DNA from: Strigamia acuminata
Lineage: Eukaryota > Arthropoda > Chilopoda > Geophilomorpha > Linotaeniidae
NCBI GenBank assembly: GCA_949358305.1
Contig: OX442315.1
Span: 33,816,427 to 33,880,426, forward strand
Length of the DNA stretch: 64,000 nucleotides
Reading direction: 5' to 3'
The position numbers were made by a program, and so were the translations under genes. Below are positions 10,530-19,218 of the stretch, piece after piece (the stretch's first letter is position 1; the number at the start of each line of letters is the position of its first letter). Below the pieces are notes generated by a model. It was not told the DNA's origin, made no database searches, and saw only the letters and a program-made list of their open reading frames with translations.

Positions 10530-11890
10530 AACATTATTTATTAGTAAAGCTGCTATTTTTGCGGGCCTAAAACGACGTAATTGTAGCCGGAAAGCGGATC
10601 AAAAAACCGCCCTTTTGCAGACGCATTGCGAAGTTATTGCCGGCTCATTTTTTGGGTGTAAATAACAATTTTTTTTAACCTAAAAATGAATTTTTTTAAC
10701 ATAAAAATGAATTTTTGGTCCAAAAAATAAATTTTTCGTCCAAAAAATAAATTTTTTGTCAAAAAAATGAATTTTTTTTAACCTAAAAATGAATTTTTCG
10801 TTCAAAAAATGAATTTTTCGTCCAAAAAATGAATTTTTGGTCGAAAAAATGAATAATATCCTCGATAATATCTTTGCGAGACACCTCTATCATTGGCCAA
10901 TATAAGTAAAAGTAAGGTAAATTATAAAAAAATTTGTTCATTATTCCATTCGATTCCATTACATTTGTGTATGGAATATAAAAAAAGAATCAGGTAATAT
11001 ATTTTATTTATTTTGTTTTATTTATAATCCATACTCAAATTTAATAAAAAAAAACAAAAAAAAAAGATCTTATTTTGCTAATTACAAATTTTAAAGAGTT
11101 TCATTTTCCTTTAAATTAATAACTTACAAGTTAGTAGTAAATCAAATCAGATTTTTTTTTCATTAGAATAAAAAAAACGAATAATATATTTTCTTGTGGA
11201 ATAAGGAACATTTTTTTTAGTAGGAATTTGGCGATCATTTCAACCAAAATCGGTGAAAATAGCCCGAAATAGCCCATACGTCGCCATACGTATATTTCAA
11301 CCGATATCAATAGAAATAGCTTTTCCGAAATATCAAATTAACGCGCACTTAGTTCATAATCTGTTACCGTACTAATTATTCAATTTCAATTCAATTTCAA
11401 TTCAAGTTTGACTCGAATTTCACCGTAGCGCTAAAAAAATCGTCGACTTTCGTAACAATTTTCGTATGGTCGTATGAATGGAACTTGCCAGAGGAACCTG
11501 TAGTTGGAACGAAAAGCATCATAAAAATAATCAATGAGAAAATAATAATCCGCAAAAGTCTTACCTTTAATAGGATAAAGTAAAATACGAGGTAAAATAG
11601 CACGCAATCCAACTCAATCACAATTGCGAACAATGTTGAATTCCGGGATTAATTTGAAGTTCGCGCTAAATCATAAATGCGCATGCGCAGATACCGCGCA
11701 GCGAGGTGCGCAGGTATAATTTCCTCCGATACGGACAATTTCAACGACAATTTCCGACAATTTCAATGTGGAACATTTATTTCTCGATTTATTTACAGTT
11801 GTCAGTTATTCCCTTGGTTATTCCAGTTTTTTGTAAAAATATTATTACATTTTTTTATCATAAATTTTGACTTTATTTTCCTCGATTTGT
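10530..11890. other. Non-coding interior of the transposon
   Basis: Contains a tandem array (about 10670-10855) of a roughly 20-bp unit around AAAAAATGAATTTTTCGTCC, then AT-rich sequence. A minus-strand frame at 11397-11633 has no recognisable domain and may include a leader exon of the transposase. Confidence 0.5.
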
Positions 11891-11903
11891 ATACAATTTA
11901 AAG

Positions 11904-12000
11904 ATTCGAGATTCGAAGATTCGGTGGGATTCGGAAAGATTCGGGCGGGATTCGGAAAGATTCGGGCGGGATTCGGAAAGATTCGGGCGAGATTCGGAAG
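11904..12000. repeat. GATTCGG subterminal minisatellite (right)
   Basis: Three to four copies of GATTCGGAAAGATTCGGGCGG, the same sequence and orientation as the left array. Just inside the right terminus of the transposon. Confidence 0.85.
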
Positions 12001-12121
12001 CCATTGTCAGAGATTCGGTCAAATGTCGCACCCCTCGATTTTGGCCAAGTGGAAACGACTGTATACAAACGTGTTTTAGTTCCGTATTTTGCCACCACAA
12101 TGCTGACTGTCTGGATGCCCG

Positions 12122-12158
12122 CAGTACGACTCCAGATTTAACATACGGAGTCGTACTG
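12122..12158. other. Perfect 12-bp hairpin in PHPT1 leader region
   Basis: CAGTACGACTCC and GGAGTCGTACTG form a perfect 12-bp stem with a 13-base loop, about 24 bases before the upstream in-frame ATG of PHPT1. Function unknown. Confidence 0.6.
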
Positions 12159-12358
12159 TGGTCATCCGCTTCACGTCTTGAATGATAATCGTTCGCCGGT
12201 TAAAACACTCCTTGTTGTGGAGGCGAATACTTGGTAGACAAATCGGCGCAACGCGTTTAAGTATAAATTTTTCCACATTAATAGCACAGAGATTTGATCG
12301 GCAACGACCGAATTTTCTTACCATCTCGTATACGATCGCCGCAAAGAGACTATCGACG

Positions 12359-13117
12359 ATGTCAGGAGGCAAACTCGAAGATGTTGCTGATGTTGACATT
12401 GATCATGGACGATTTAAATACATTTTGATCAAAATCTACGAAACCACACCATCGGGTGAGGAAAAATCAAAGTACATCGTCCGTGGCTACAGTTGGGCTG
12501 CTTATCATGGTGAGAAATTAAAAATTACACGTGTTTTACTCGGTTTATTCAAATAACAATCCATTAATTTATTTTTTAAAAACAGCCGACATTTACGACA
12601 AAGTTGATCAAAAACTGAAGGAATCGGGAATCGATGCGGAGTGTGTCGGTGGCGGTCGCATATTGCACGATTTAGACAAAAAATGCCTGAGTGTTTATGG
12701 ATATTCGACCGTAAGTGAATAGATAAGTTCTCGCTGTTCTCGCGGGAGTAGGAGATCCCACGAGAGACCTGATATTACAATATTATTACAAATGAACAAA
12801 TAAAACACCGAATAGAATTTGTATGTAGAATTGATTCGTAATTTTTTGCAAGTTATTACCAAAATTAAATAAATCGTGCTCGATTTGTTAACGTTGACTA
12901 TATTTAGTATTTCAAGTGATTCTGCCCAGAATAATTTTAACTTCTTGACAGATGTACTTTGTTTTCAAGGTCATTTTGAGAAATTCCCGCTTAAAATACT
13001 TTTTCAACATTTTTCTTGCAGGGATACGGCAAAGCCGATCACGAAATTACGACAGAAATCCTTAAGAAGAAATACCCGGAGTACGTGAACATTTCATGGA
13101 GCAACGAGGGATATTAA
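12359..13117 (+). CDS. PHPT1: 14-kDa phosphohistidine phosphatase (Janus A/PHP14)
   Basis: Removes phosphate from phosphohistidine on proteins, normally in the cytosol. Three exons, 12359-12509, 12586-12710 and 13022-13117, join in phase to 123 residues, close to the usual length of about 125. Family landmarks are present: the VDIDHGRFKYILI start, RGY.WA.YHADIYDK containing the catalytic His region, the GGGRI loop, VYGYSTGYG and the C-terminal SWSNEGY. ATG 12359 gives the canonical N-terminus. The frame continues upstream to another ATG at 12182 directly after a TGA, adding 59 residues rich in Arg and Ser with one acidic residue, which resembles a mitochondrial presequence. The gene converges on C2/factor B unit A; copies of its exon 3 recur downstream of units B, C and D. 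Confidence 0.93.
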
Positions 13118-13215
13118 ATACTCTAATATCTCAATTATGAATTCTTTGTATTAGATTGAAATTGAAATAAAATTTAAAATAAAAAATTTATTTTTAGGAA
13201 AAAAAGGAAAAGATA

Positions 13216-13343
13216 TTATGGGTCACATCCGTCTTTGCAGTCCGGATCTGTTTCTGTTGGTTCTGTTTTGAATGTCGTCCATTCCTCTAATTCGGCTTTG
13301 CATTCCCATTCCTCTAATTCGGCTTTAGTTTTGCAGTCCGGAT
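13216..13343 (-). pseudogene. Unit A: last-exon remnant of a C2/factor B gene
   Basis: On the minus strand an exon-like frame ends ETDPDCKDGCDP-stop, homologous to the C-termini of units B to D, and begins after a TTTTGTAG acceptor. It carries two KAELEEW repeats, apparently a short version of the tail expanded in B and C. The protease exons that should precede it are missing or scrambled, so this is a gene fragment. Confidence 0.75.
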
Positions 13344-13344
13344 C

Positions 13345-13673
13345 TACAAAATAATTTATTATATATTTATACTTATTTTATTTATTTGTATTCTATTTTT
13401 ATTTATTTATATTTATTAATATTAATATTTACGGAGTATTATTTTATATTTGTATTTCTATTTCTACACGCGTTGTAAATAATTAGTAGAAAACGACTCA
13501 CCCAAGCGTGACCAGATGCACAAATTAGCTCGGCAAAACAAGGATGAGAAACAGGAGGAACAGCAATTAAACAAGACTTGGACTGGTCCAGCATGATCAA
13601 AAGAATCACACCAGAACACCAGAAATTGTACAACTACACAGTTAATGCTTTTTTCATTTTTACTTGAAAGGAA
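13345..13673. other. Rearranged spacer before the Gag-only element
   Basis: AT-rich to about 13480, then unidentified sequence. The last about 45 bases (13629-13673) match, on the plus strand, the intron end before the trypsin exon of units B to D, so an inverted factor B fragment begins here and resumes at 17430. Confidence 0.5.
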
Positions 13674-13678
13674 GAACT

Positions 13679-13944
13679 TGTTGGAGTTTACAGGCGCCAA
13701 TGTTGCGTTTGTTGTTGATTGACAGGCACCAATGTTGCCATTGACCCCTAAGTATTAGGAACAGGACGTTGTGGACAAAGCAAGAAGAAACTTAGGGTCG
13801 TGAACTGTCACTGACCTTCTTGACCAACCAATAGGAGAGAGTTCTTTTGACCCCACAACTGTATTTAACCCTCCCTTTTTGAAATAAAACTCACTTGTCA
13901 TTTTTCACCGTTACAACGTGTGTCGTGTCGTTTAATTTACAACA
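13679..13944 (+). repeat. LTR 1 of the Gag-only element
   Basis: 266 bp, TG...CA ends, a TATTTAA box in its second half and an AATAAA signal. PBS follows at 13947. Confidence 0.9.
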
Positions 13945-14090
13945 AATGGTAGCAGAGAGGACGGTTGGATCAAACGGCAAACAATGACTTTGAATTTTTG
14001 ATGCGTTGATGAATTGTTGAAAAAAGCGATTGTAACTAGAAGAATTTGCCAACCACGCGGAAATTTCGAGACGTAAAAAGAAGTGACGAG

Positions 14091-14990
14091 ATGACGACCA
14101 AAAAATACAATGTGTTCGCGCAGGTGGAGCTACTAGACGACAAAAACTATCTGTTGTGGTCCCGACGGATAAAAACGATTTTGAAGAGCCGGAAATTGTG
14201 GAAGAAGGTCATTTTGGCGGACGAGCCGCCACGTGGGAAAGCGGAAGATGCCAATTGCGCTGAAATGGAGAAGAAGTGGGACGAATGGGACGATGAAAAT
14301 TCGGAGGCGATGGAGATTATCATCAACACGTTATCAGCGGAACAAGTATTACGCCATCAATCGGAAGAAAATGCAAAAGAACTATGGGCAAAAATTGAAA
14401 GCAGCATGGCGGCGAAAACAAAAAACCTCCAGTTAATGTGTAACATCAAATTATCGAGATTCGAGATGACGAAAACGGAGACCGTGGACCAATATCTAAA
14501 CCGCATTGAAGCACTACAAAATGAGAGTTTACAACTTGGGAAGGCGGTGGACGATCACGATGTGCGATTCTTTGCGATGCAGGGGTTGCGAAGGGAATTT
14601 GACCAGAACGTTTTGGCGCTAGAACAGCGAGAAAACCTAACAATGCAACACATTCGAGACACACTGAAATTAGCGGAAGACAGAAGGACGAAACGAGAAG
14701 ACGAGGAGAAACCATCGGATGCTGCGTATAAATCGACAGTTAAACGGTACGAAAAGCGGTCGGACGAAAGAAGATGTTACAATTGTGACATGACCGGTCA
14801 CATGGCCAGCGATTGCAGAAATCCGACGAAATGTTTCAACTGCCAAGGAACGGGGCACAAAGCGACGAACTGCGCCCAACCGAGGCAGGGAAACAACCAA
14901 AGATATAACACACCAAAGGAAAGGACCTTGCGCGCATTTGTGAGTGAAAACAACGACGCGGAGAACGAAAACGACGGATGGCCGTACTAG
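14091..14990 (+). CDS. Copia-type Gag, copy 1
   Basis: 299 residues from the first ATG. This is a UBN2-type copia capsid domain followed by two CCHC zinc knuckles (CYNCDMTGHMASDC near residue 228 and CFNCQGTGHKATNC near 247), the same spacing as in the complete copia at 28.7 kb. It forms the particle and packages RNA. The frame ends at ENDGWPY-stop, exactly where full-length copia Gag-Pol reads into the protease (ENDW.LDSG). The frame also extends upstream without another ATG. Long antisense frames over it are shadows. Confidence 0.9.
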   Translation: MTTKKYNVFAQVELLDDKNYLLWSRRIKTILKSRKLWKKVILADEPPRGKAEDANCAEMEKKWDEWDDENSEAMEIIINTLSAEQVLRHQSEENAKELWAKIESSMAAKTKNLQLMCNIKLSRFEMTKTETVDQYLNRIEALQNESLQLGKAVDDHDVRFFAMQGLRREFDQNVLALEQRENLTMQHIRDTLKLAEDRRTKREDEEKPSDAAYKSTVKRYEKRSDERRCYNCDMTGHMASDCRNPTKCFNCQGTGHKATNCAQPRQGNNQRYNTPKERTLRAFVSENNDAENENDGWPY

Positions 14991-15421
14991 AAAGGTACAC
15001 TCGGCGGTAGATATTATCCAGAGCGACGACGATTGAGACGAGACGATTTGAGACGTAGACGAGACTAGACGAGGCGATTTGAGACGTAGACGAGACGAGG
15101 CGATTTGAGACGTAGACGAGACGAGACAAGACGAGGCGATTCGAGACGAAGACGAAGACGAGAAGAAAAGGAGACGATTGCGAAACAAAGAAAAGACAAG
15201 CGATGGTGCAACAAGACCTACACAAGGCGTGAGTAACCGGGAAATTTAATTCAGGCCGCGGGCAGAAATTGGGCCACAAAAAGAAAATACGATTTAAGAC
15301 ACGAGAAAAACGAACAATTCGAACCAGGAAGAGAGAGGCGATTTGAGAACAGCACAATTGTGAAAAAAAAAAAAAATGAATAAACTTTATTGAGCAACAT
15401 TGCCGACCTGTGGGAGGAATT

Positions 15422-15687
15422 TGTTGGAGTTTACAGGCGCCAATGTTGCGTTTGTTGTTGATTGACAGGCACCAATGTTGCCATTGACCCCTAAGTATTA
15501 GGAACAGGACGTTGTGGACAAAGCAAGAAGAAACTTAGGGTCGTGAACTGTCACTGACCTTCTTGACCAACCAATAGGAGAGAGTTCTTTTGACCCCACA
15601 ACTGTATTTAACCCTCCCTTTTTGAAATAAAACTCACTTGTCATTTTTCACCGTTACAACGTGTGTCGTGTCGTTTAATTTACAACA
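15422..15687 (+). repeat. LTR 2 (shared middle LTR)
   Basis: 266 bp, matching LTRs 1 and 3. It serves as 3' LTR of the first unit and 5' LTR of the second, with no host sequence between units. Confidence 0.9.
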
Positions 15688-15832
15688 AATGGTAGCAGAG
15701 AGGACGGTTGGATCAAACGGCAAACAATGACTTTGAATTTTTATGCGTTGATGAATTGTTGAAAAAAGCGATTGTAACTAGAAGAATTTGCCAACCACGC
15801 GGAAATTTCGAGACGTAAAAAGAAGTGACGAG

Positions 15833-16732
15833 ATGACGACCAAAAAATACAATGTGTTCGCGCAGGTGGAGCTACTAGACGACAAAAACTATCTGTTGTG
15901 GTCCCGACGGATAAAAACGATTTTGAAGAGCCGGAAATTGTGGAAGAAGGTCATTTTGGCGGACGAGCCGCCACGTGGGAAAGCGGAAGATGCCAATTGC
16001 GCTGAAATGGAGAAGAAGTGGGACGAATGGGACGATGAAAATTCGGAGGCGATGGAGATTATCATCAACACGTTATCAGCGGAACAAGTATTACGCCATC
16101 AATCGGAAGAAAATGCAAAAGAACTATGGGCAAAAATTGAAAGCAGCATGGCGGCGAAAACAAAAAACCTCCAGTTAATGTGTAACATCAAATTATCGAG
16201 ATTCGAGATGACGAAAACGGAGACCGTGGACCAATATCTAAACCGCATTGAAGCACTACAAAATGAGAGTTTACAACTTGGGAAGGCGGTGGACGATCAC
16301 GATGTGCGATTCTTTGCGATGCAGGGGTTGCGAAGGGAATTTGACCAGAACGTTTTGGCGCTAGAACAGCGAGAAAACCTAACAATGCAACACATTCGAG
16401 ACACACTGAAATTAGCGGAAGACAGAAGGACGAAACGAGAAGACGAGGAGAAACCATCGGATGCTGCGTATAAATCGACAGTTAAACGGTACGAAAAGCG
16501 GTCGGACGAAAGAAGATGTTACAATTGTGACATGACCGGTCACATGGCCAGCGATTGCAGAAATCCGACGAAATGTTTCAACTGCCAAGGAACGGGGCAC
16601 AAAGCGACGAACTGCGCCCAACCGAGGCAGGGAAACAACCAAAGATATAACACACCAAAGGAAAGGACCTTGCGCGCATTTGTGAGTGAAAACAACGACG
16701 CGGAGAACGAAAACGACGGATGGCCGTACTAG
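15833..16732 (+). CDS. Copia-type Gag, copy 2
   Basis: Encodes the same 299 residues as the 14091 copy, with the same zinc knuckles and the same stop at the would-be protease junction. The identity shows a very recent duplication or gene conversion. Confidence 0.9.
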   Translation: MTTKKYNVFAQVELLDDKNYLLWSRRIKTILKSRKLWKKVILADEPPRGKAEDANCAEMEKKWDEWDDENSEAMEIIINTLSAEQVLRHQSEENAKELWAKIESSMAAKTKNLQLMCNIKLSRFEMTKTETVDQYLNRIEALQNESLQLGKAVDDHDVRFFAMQGLRREFDQNVLALEQRENLTMQHIRDTLKLAEDRRTKREDEEKPSDAAYKSTVKRYEKRSDERRCYNCDMTGHMASDCRNPTKCFNCQGTGHKATNCAQPRQGNNQRYNTPKERTLRAFVSENNDAENENDGWPY

Positions 16733-17163
16733 AAAGGTACACTCGGCGGTAGATATTATCCAGAGCGACGACGATTGAGACGAGACGATTTGAGACGTAG
16801 ACGAGACTAGACGAGGCGATTTGAGACGTAGACGAGACGAGGCGATTTGAGACGTAGACGAGACGAGACAAGACGAGGCGATTCGAGACGAAGACGAAGA
16901 CGAGAAGAAAAGGAGACGATTGCGAAACAAAGAAAAGACAAGCGATGGTGCAACAAGACCTACACAAGGCGTGAGTAACCGGGAAATTTAATTCAGGCCG
17001 CGGGCAGAAATTGGGCCACAAAAAGAAAATACGATTTAAGACACGAGAAAAACGAACAATTCGAACCAGGAAGAGAGAGGCGATTTGAGAACAGCACAAT
17101 TGTGAAAAAAAAAAAAAATGAATAAACTTTATTGAGCAACATTGCCGACCTGTGGGAGGAATT

Positions 17164-17429
17164 TGTTGGAGTTTACAGGCGCCAATGTTGCGTTTGTTGT
17201 TGATTGACAGGCACCAATGTTGCCATTGACCCCTAAGTATTAGGAACAGGACGTTGTGGACAAAGCAAGAAGAAACTTAGGGTCGTGAACTGTCACTGAC
17301 CTTCTTGACCAACCAATAGGAGAGAGTTCTTTTGACCCCACAACTGTATTTAACCCTCCCTTTTTGAAATAAAACTCACTTGTCATTTTTCACCGTTACA
17401 ACGTGTGTCGTGTCGTTTAATTTACAACA
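17164..17429 (+). repeat. LTR 3 of the Gag-only element
   Basis: 266 bp. It ends TTTACAACA and is followed directly by the target duplication GAACT. Confidence 0.9.
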
Positions 17430-17545
17430 GAACTAACACGTCGATATCTAATGCAATGCCGTGTCTCATACGCACTAACATTTCTCATTTATTGTACGAT
17501 CATGCAACATTATGACATTGCTTTGGTGAAAGTACATCGTCAACG
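17430..17545 (+). pseudogene. Unit A: inverted, decayed trypsin-exon fragment
   Basis: On the plus strand the sequence aligns with the trypsin exon of units B to D that encodes [11 protein letters not shown]...YDIALVKL, but it is frameshifted and has a stop before YDIALVK. Joined with 13629-13678 across the retroelement it restores the intron-exon junction, so the element inserted into this exon. Confidence 0.7.
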
Positions 17546-17589
17546 TAAATAAAAGGTAGAGTTACCGTATTGCAGTGACGTTTTGTAAT

Positions 17590-17831
17590 GTTCACCTTCA
17601 AAATTAATCTGAGATCCTGTGGGAAAAGTGTCAGTGATGGTTTGATCATCAATTTCTAAATCCTTTGCATTTCTGGGTGTTCTCGGCACAGTACAAGTGC
17701 ATTCTGTTAACAGAGACGGTAGATTATAAAATGAAATGTTTTACGTATTTTATAAAATATTATTTACCTACTCCCACTTGTTGACAACTAAGAAAAAAAA
17801 TTAAGAGAATTGAGTAGAATGAAAACCTCAT
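17590..17831 (-). pseudogene. Unit A: signal-peptide and first-sushi remnant
   Basis: The minus strand carries a signal exon (17768-17831; MRFSFYSILL start) and part of the first sushi exon, with VPRTPRN and FPTGSQINFE. It then diverges before the next conserved Cys and is not followed by the remaining domains. With the inverted trypsin piece and tail exon, this is the wreck of a factor B gene. Confidence 0.75.
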
Positions 17832-17834
17832 CTT

Positions 17835-18350
17835 GCTCCTGAAGTCTGATATAAAATTTCCAGTCGATTTTCACAAACTACGGAATTAAATTGTTCGTTG
17901 AAATCAACATTTTAAAAAATCTTAATTTGAGCTAACTGATAAAATCATTTAAATAAAAAAAACAAAAGAAATGAATAATAAATTATAATAAATAAAAGAA
18001 TATCTTAACTCGATAACAAAGTCTCTAGTACTAGTACAAGCAATAATACAAATAAATATATTTCATCTATAATTTCAGTTATCACTACCGTCATACCCCA
18101 AAAAATAAGCGGAATTATTATTCAGTACAACATGAACAAAAAATTGTTGTTTTTGCCTTAAAAACAATGTTTTAATTGATAAGTAATTTATACCAAATTG
18201 ACCATGTTAACAACAGATTAAATTAACCTGGCTCCATCTGTTAACATTAATGTCATATCCGTTCTTCTTTCCTCCATTGAAATTTAATAACAATGACAAC
18301 TCTGTAAACACTAAACTTGCCATAATATTAATGTAAACAATGTCCTGGCT
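17835..18350. other. Duplicated 5' flank of unit A
   Basis: Recognisably the same upstream sequence found before units B, C and D (AATAAATATA, ATAAGC and TTTGCCTTAAAAA motifs in the same order), but more diverged. No gene. Confidence 0.55.
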
Positions 18351-18626
18351 AGCAGGGAACAAACCTGGGTTTCAATTCCTCTAATTCTGCTTTCAGTTTC
18401 AGTTCCTTTAATTCGGCTTTGAATTTCAATAACAAATCGGCTTTGAGTTTCAATTCCTCTATTTCGCTTTTGAGTTTCAATCCCTCTAATTCGGCTTTGA
18501 GTTTCAATTTCTCTAATTTGGCTTTGAGTTTCAATTGCAAATCGACTTTGAGTTTCAATTGCAAATCGACTTTGAGTTTCAATTCCTCTATTTCGCTTTT
18601 GGGTTTGAGAGCAGGGAACAAACCTG
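18351..18626 (-). pseudogene. Tail-repeat fragment flanked by 17-bp direct repeats
   Basis: About 242 bp (18368-18609) encode on the minus strand KLKAELEELKLKSE-type repeats like the tails of units B and C, with no protease sequence attached. The fragment is bracketed by AGCAGGGAACAAACCTG at 18351-18367 and 18610-18626, resembling a target-site duplication. A frame of about 93 codons exists but lacks gene context. Confidence 0.65.
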
Positions 18627-19218
18627 ACAACCAAGACCCGAATAAATCAATCTTGACTCTAAACCTACCCGTAACACATCTCCTTTTGCGCTCTAAAGCG
18701 CAAAACCCGTAGAATGTGAACTCTAAATCGCAAGGCTTAACTGCTCACCATTGGACTCATCAGCCATGGAACGTCATACGAGTAGTAGGACTACAAATCA
18801 AAGTTTCAGTACTACAATTAACTACAGTATATTTAGTAGTATTTGTTGTGTCTCGACGACTATAGTATTGTCAGTTTCTTATCATTGTAAACTGTTGTAA
18901 TTTAATTTTATCATTGTAAAAATGACTGTATTGTTTAGGTCGGTCGCCTGGAAATAAATCACACCATGTTTTGATGTTTGATTGATGTTTATTGACATTG
19001 CTTCATAATGGAGCGATCATAACACATAGTCCCATAAAATGGCGTATAAGAAGAAAACCCCGGGTTACCGGTATGTAAACTTTCATGGTGCAACGAGGGA
19101 TATAAAATACTAATACTATATCAGTTATGAATTATTTGTATTTAGATTAAAATAAAATTTAAAATTATAAAAATGTATTTTGAGCAACAAAAAAATGAAG
19201 CAATTGGAATAAATTCAT
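18627..19218. other. Intergenic with decayed PHPT1 exon-3 copy
   Basis: At about 19050-19170 the sequence matches the end of PHPT1 exon 3 and its 3' flank (CATGGTGCAACGAGGGATAT then an AT-rich tail), with substitutions that destroy the coding frame. The part around 18960-19020 is shared with about 23290-23360. Nothing else seen. Confidence 0.6.

Larger units (their letters stand above)
6846..12037. mobile_element. Complete 5.2-kb DNA transposon with P-like transposase
   Basis: The element is bounded by perfect 8-bp direct repeats ATTTTGGC (6838-6845 and 12038-12045). Its ends are inverted: CGAGGGGGGCGACA on the left and, on the other strand, CGAGGGGTGCGACA on the right, with weaker similarity inward. 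Both subterminal regions carry a GATTCGG minisatellite in the same orientation. The interior holds one two-exon transposase gene on the minus strand. The 8-bp duplication fits the P or hAT superfamilies; transposase layout favours P-like. No internal stop or frameshift is visible in the gene, so it may be recent. Confidence 0.8.
13679..17429 (+). mobile_element. Gag-only LTR retrotransposon, tandem LTR-gag-LTR-gag-LTR
   Basis: Three 266-bp LTRs (13679-13944, 15422-15687, 17164-17429), apparently identical, share TGTTGG...CAACA ends and enclose two nearly identical internal regions. Each internal region has an initiator-Met-tRNA primer site (TGGTAGCAGAG, e.g. 13947), one Gag gene, purine-rich GAGACGTAGACGAGAC repeats and a polypurine tract before the next LTR. 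No protease, integrase, reverse transcriptase or RNase H is present. The whole array is flanked by a perfect 5-bp duplication GAACT (13674-13678, 17430-17434). The only difference I noticed between repeats is a 1-base indel near 14000. It resembles plant TR-GAG elements; enzymes must come from another copia. Confidence 0.92.

Noticed and set aside
10566-10660. tRNA-like GC-rich patch
   Set aside because: No acceptor or anticodon arms could be paired into a cloverleaf.
14446-15357. Minus-strand frames of 89-173 codons in the Gag-only element (repeated at 16188-17099)
   Set aside because: They lie antisense to Gag and the purine-rich repeat, show Ser/Arg/Val low complexity and match no family. 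They recur only because the unit is duplicated.
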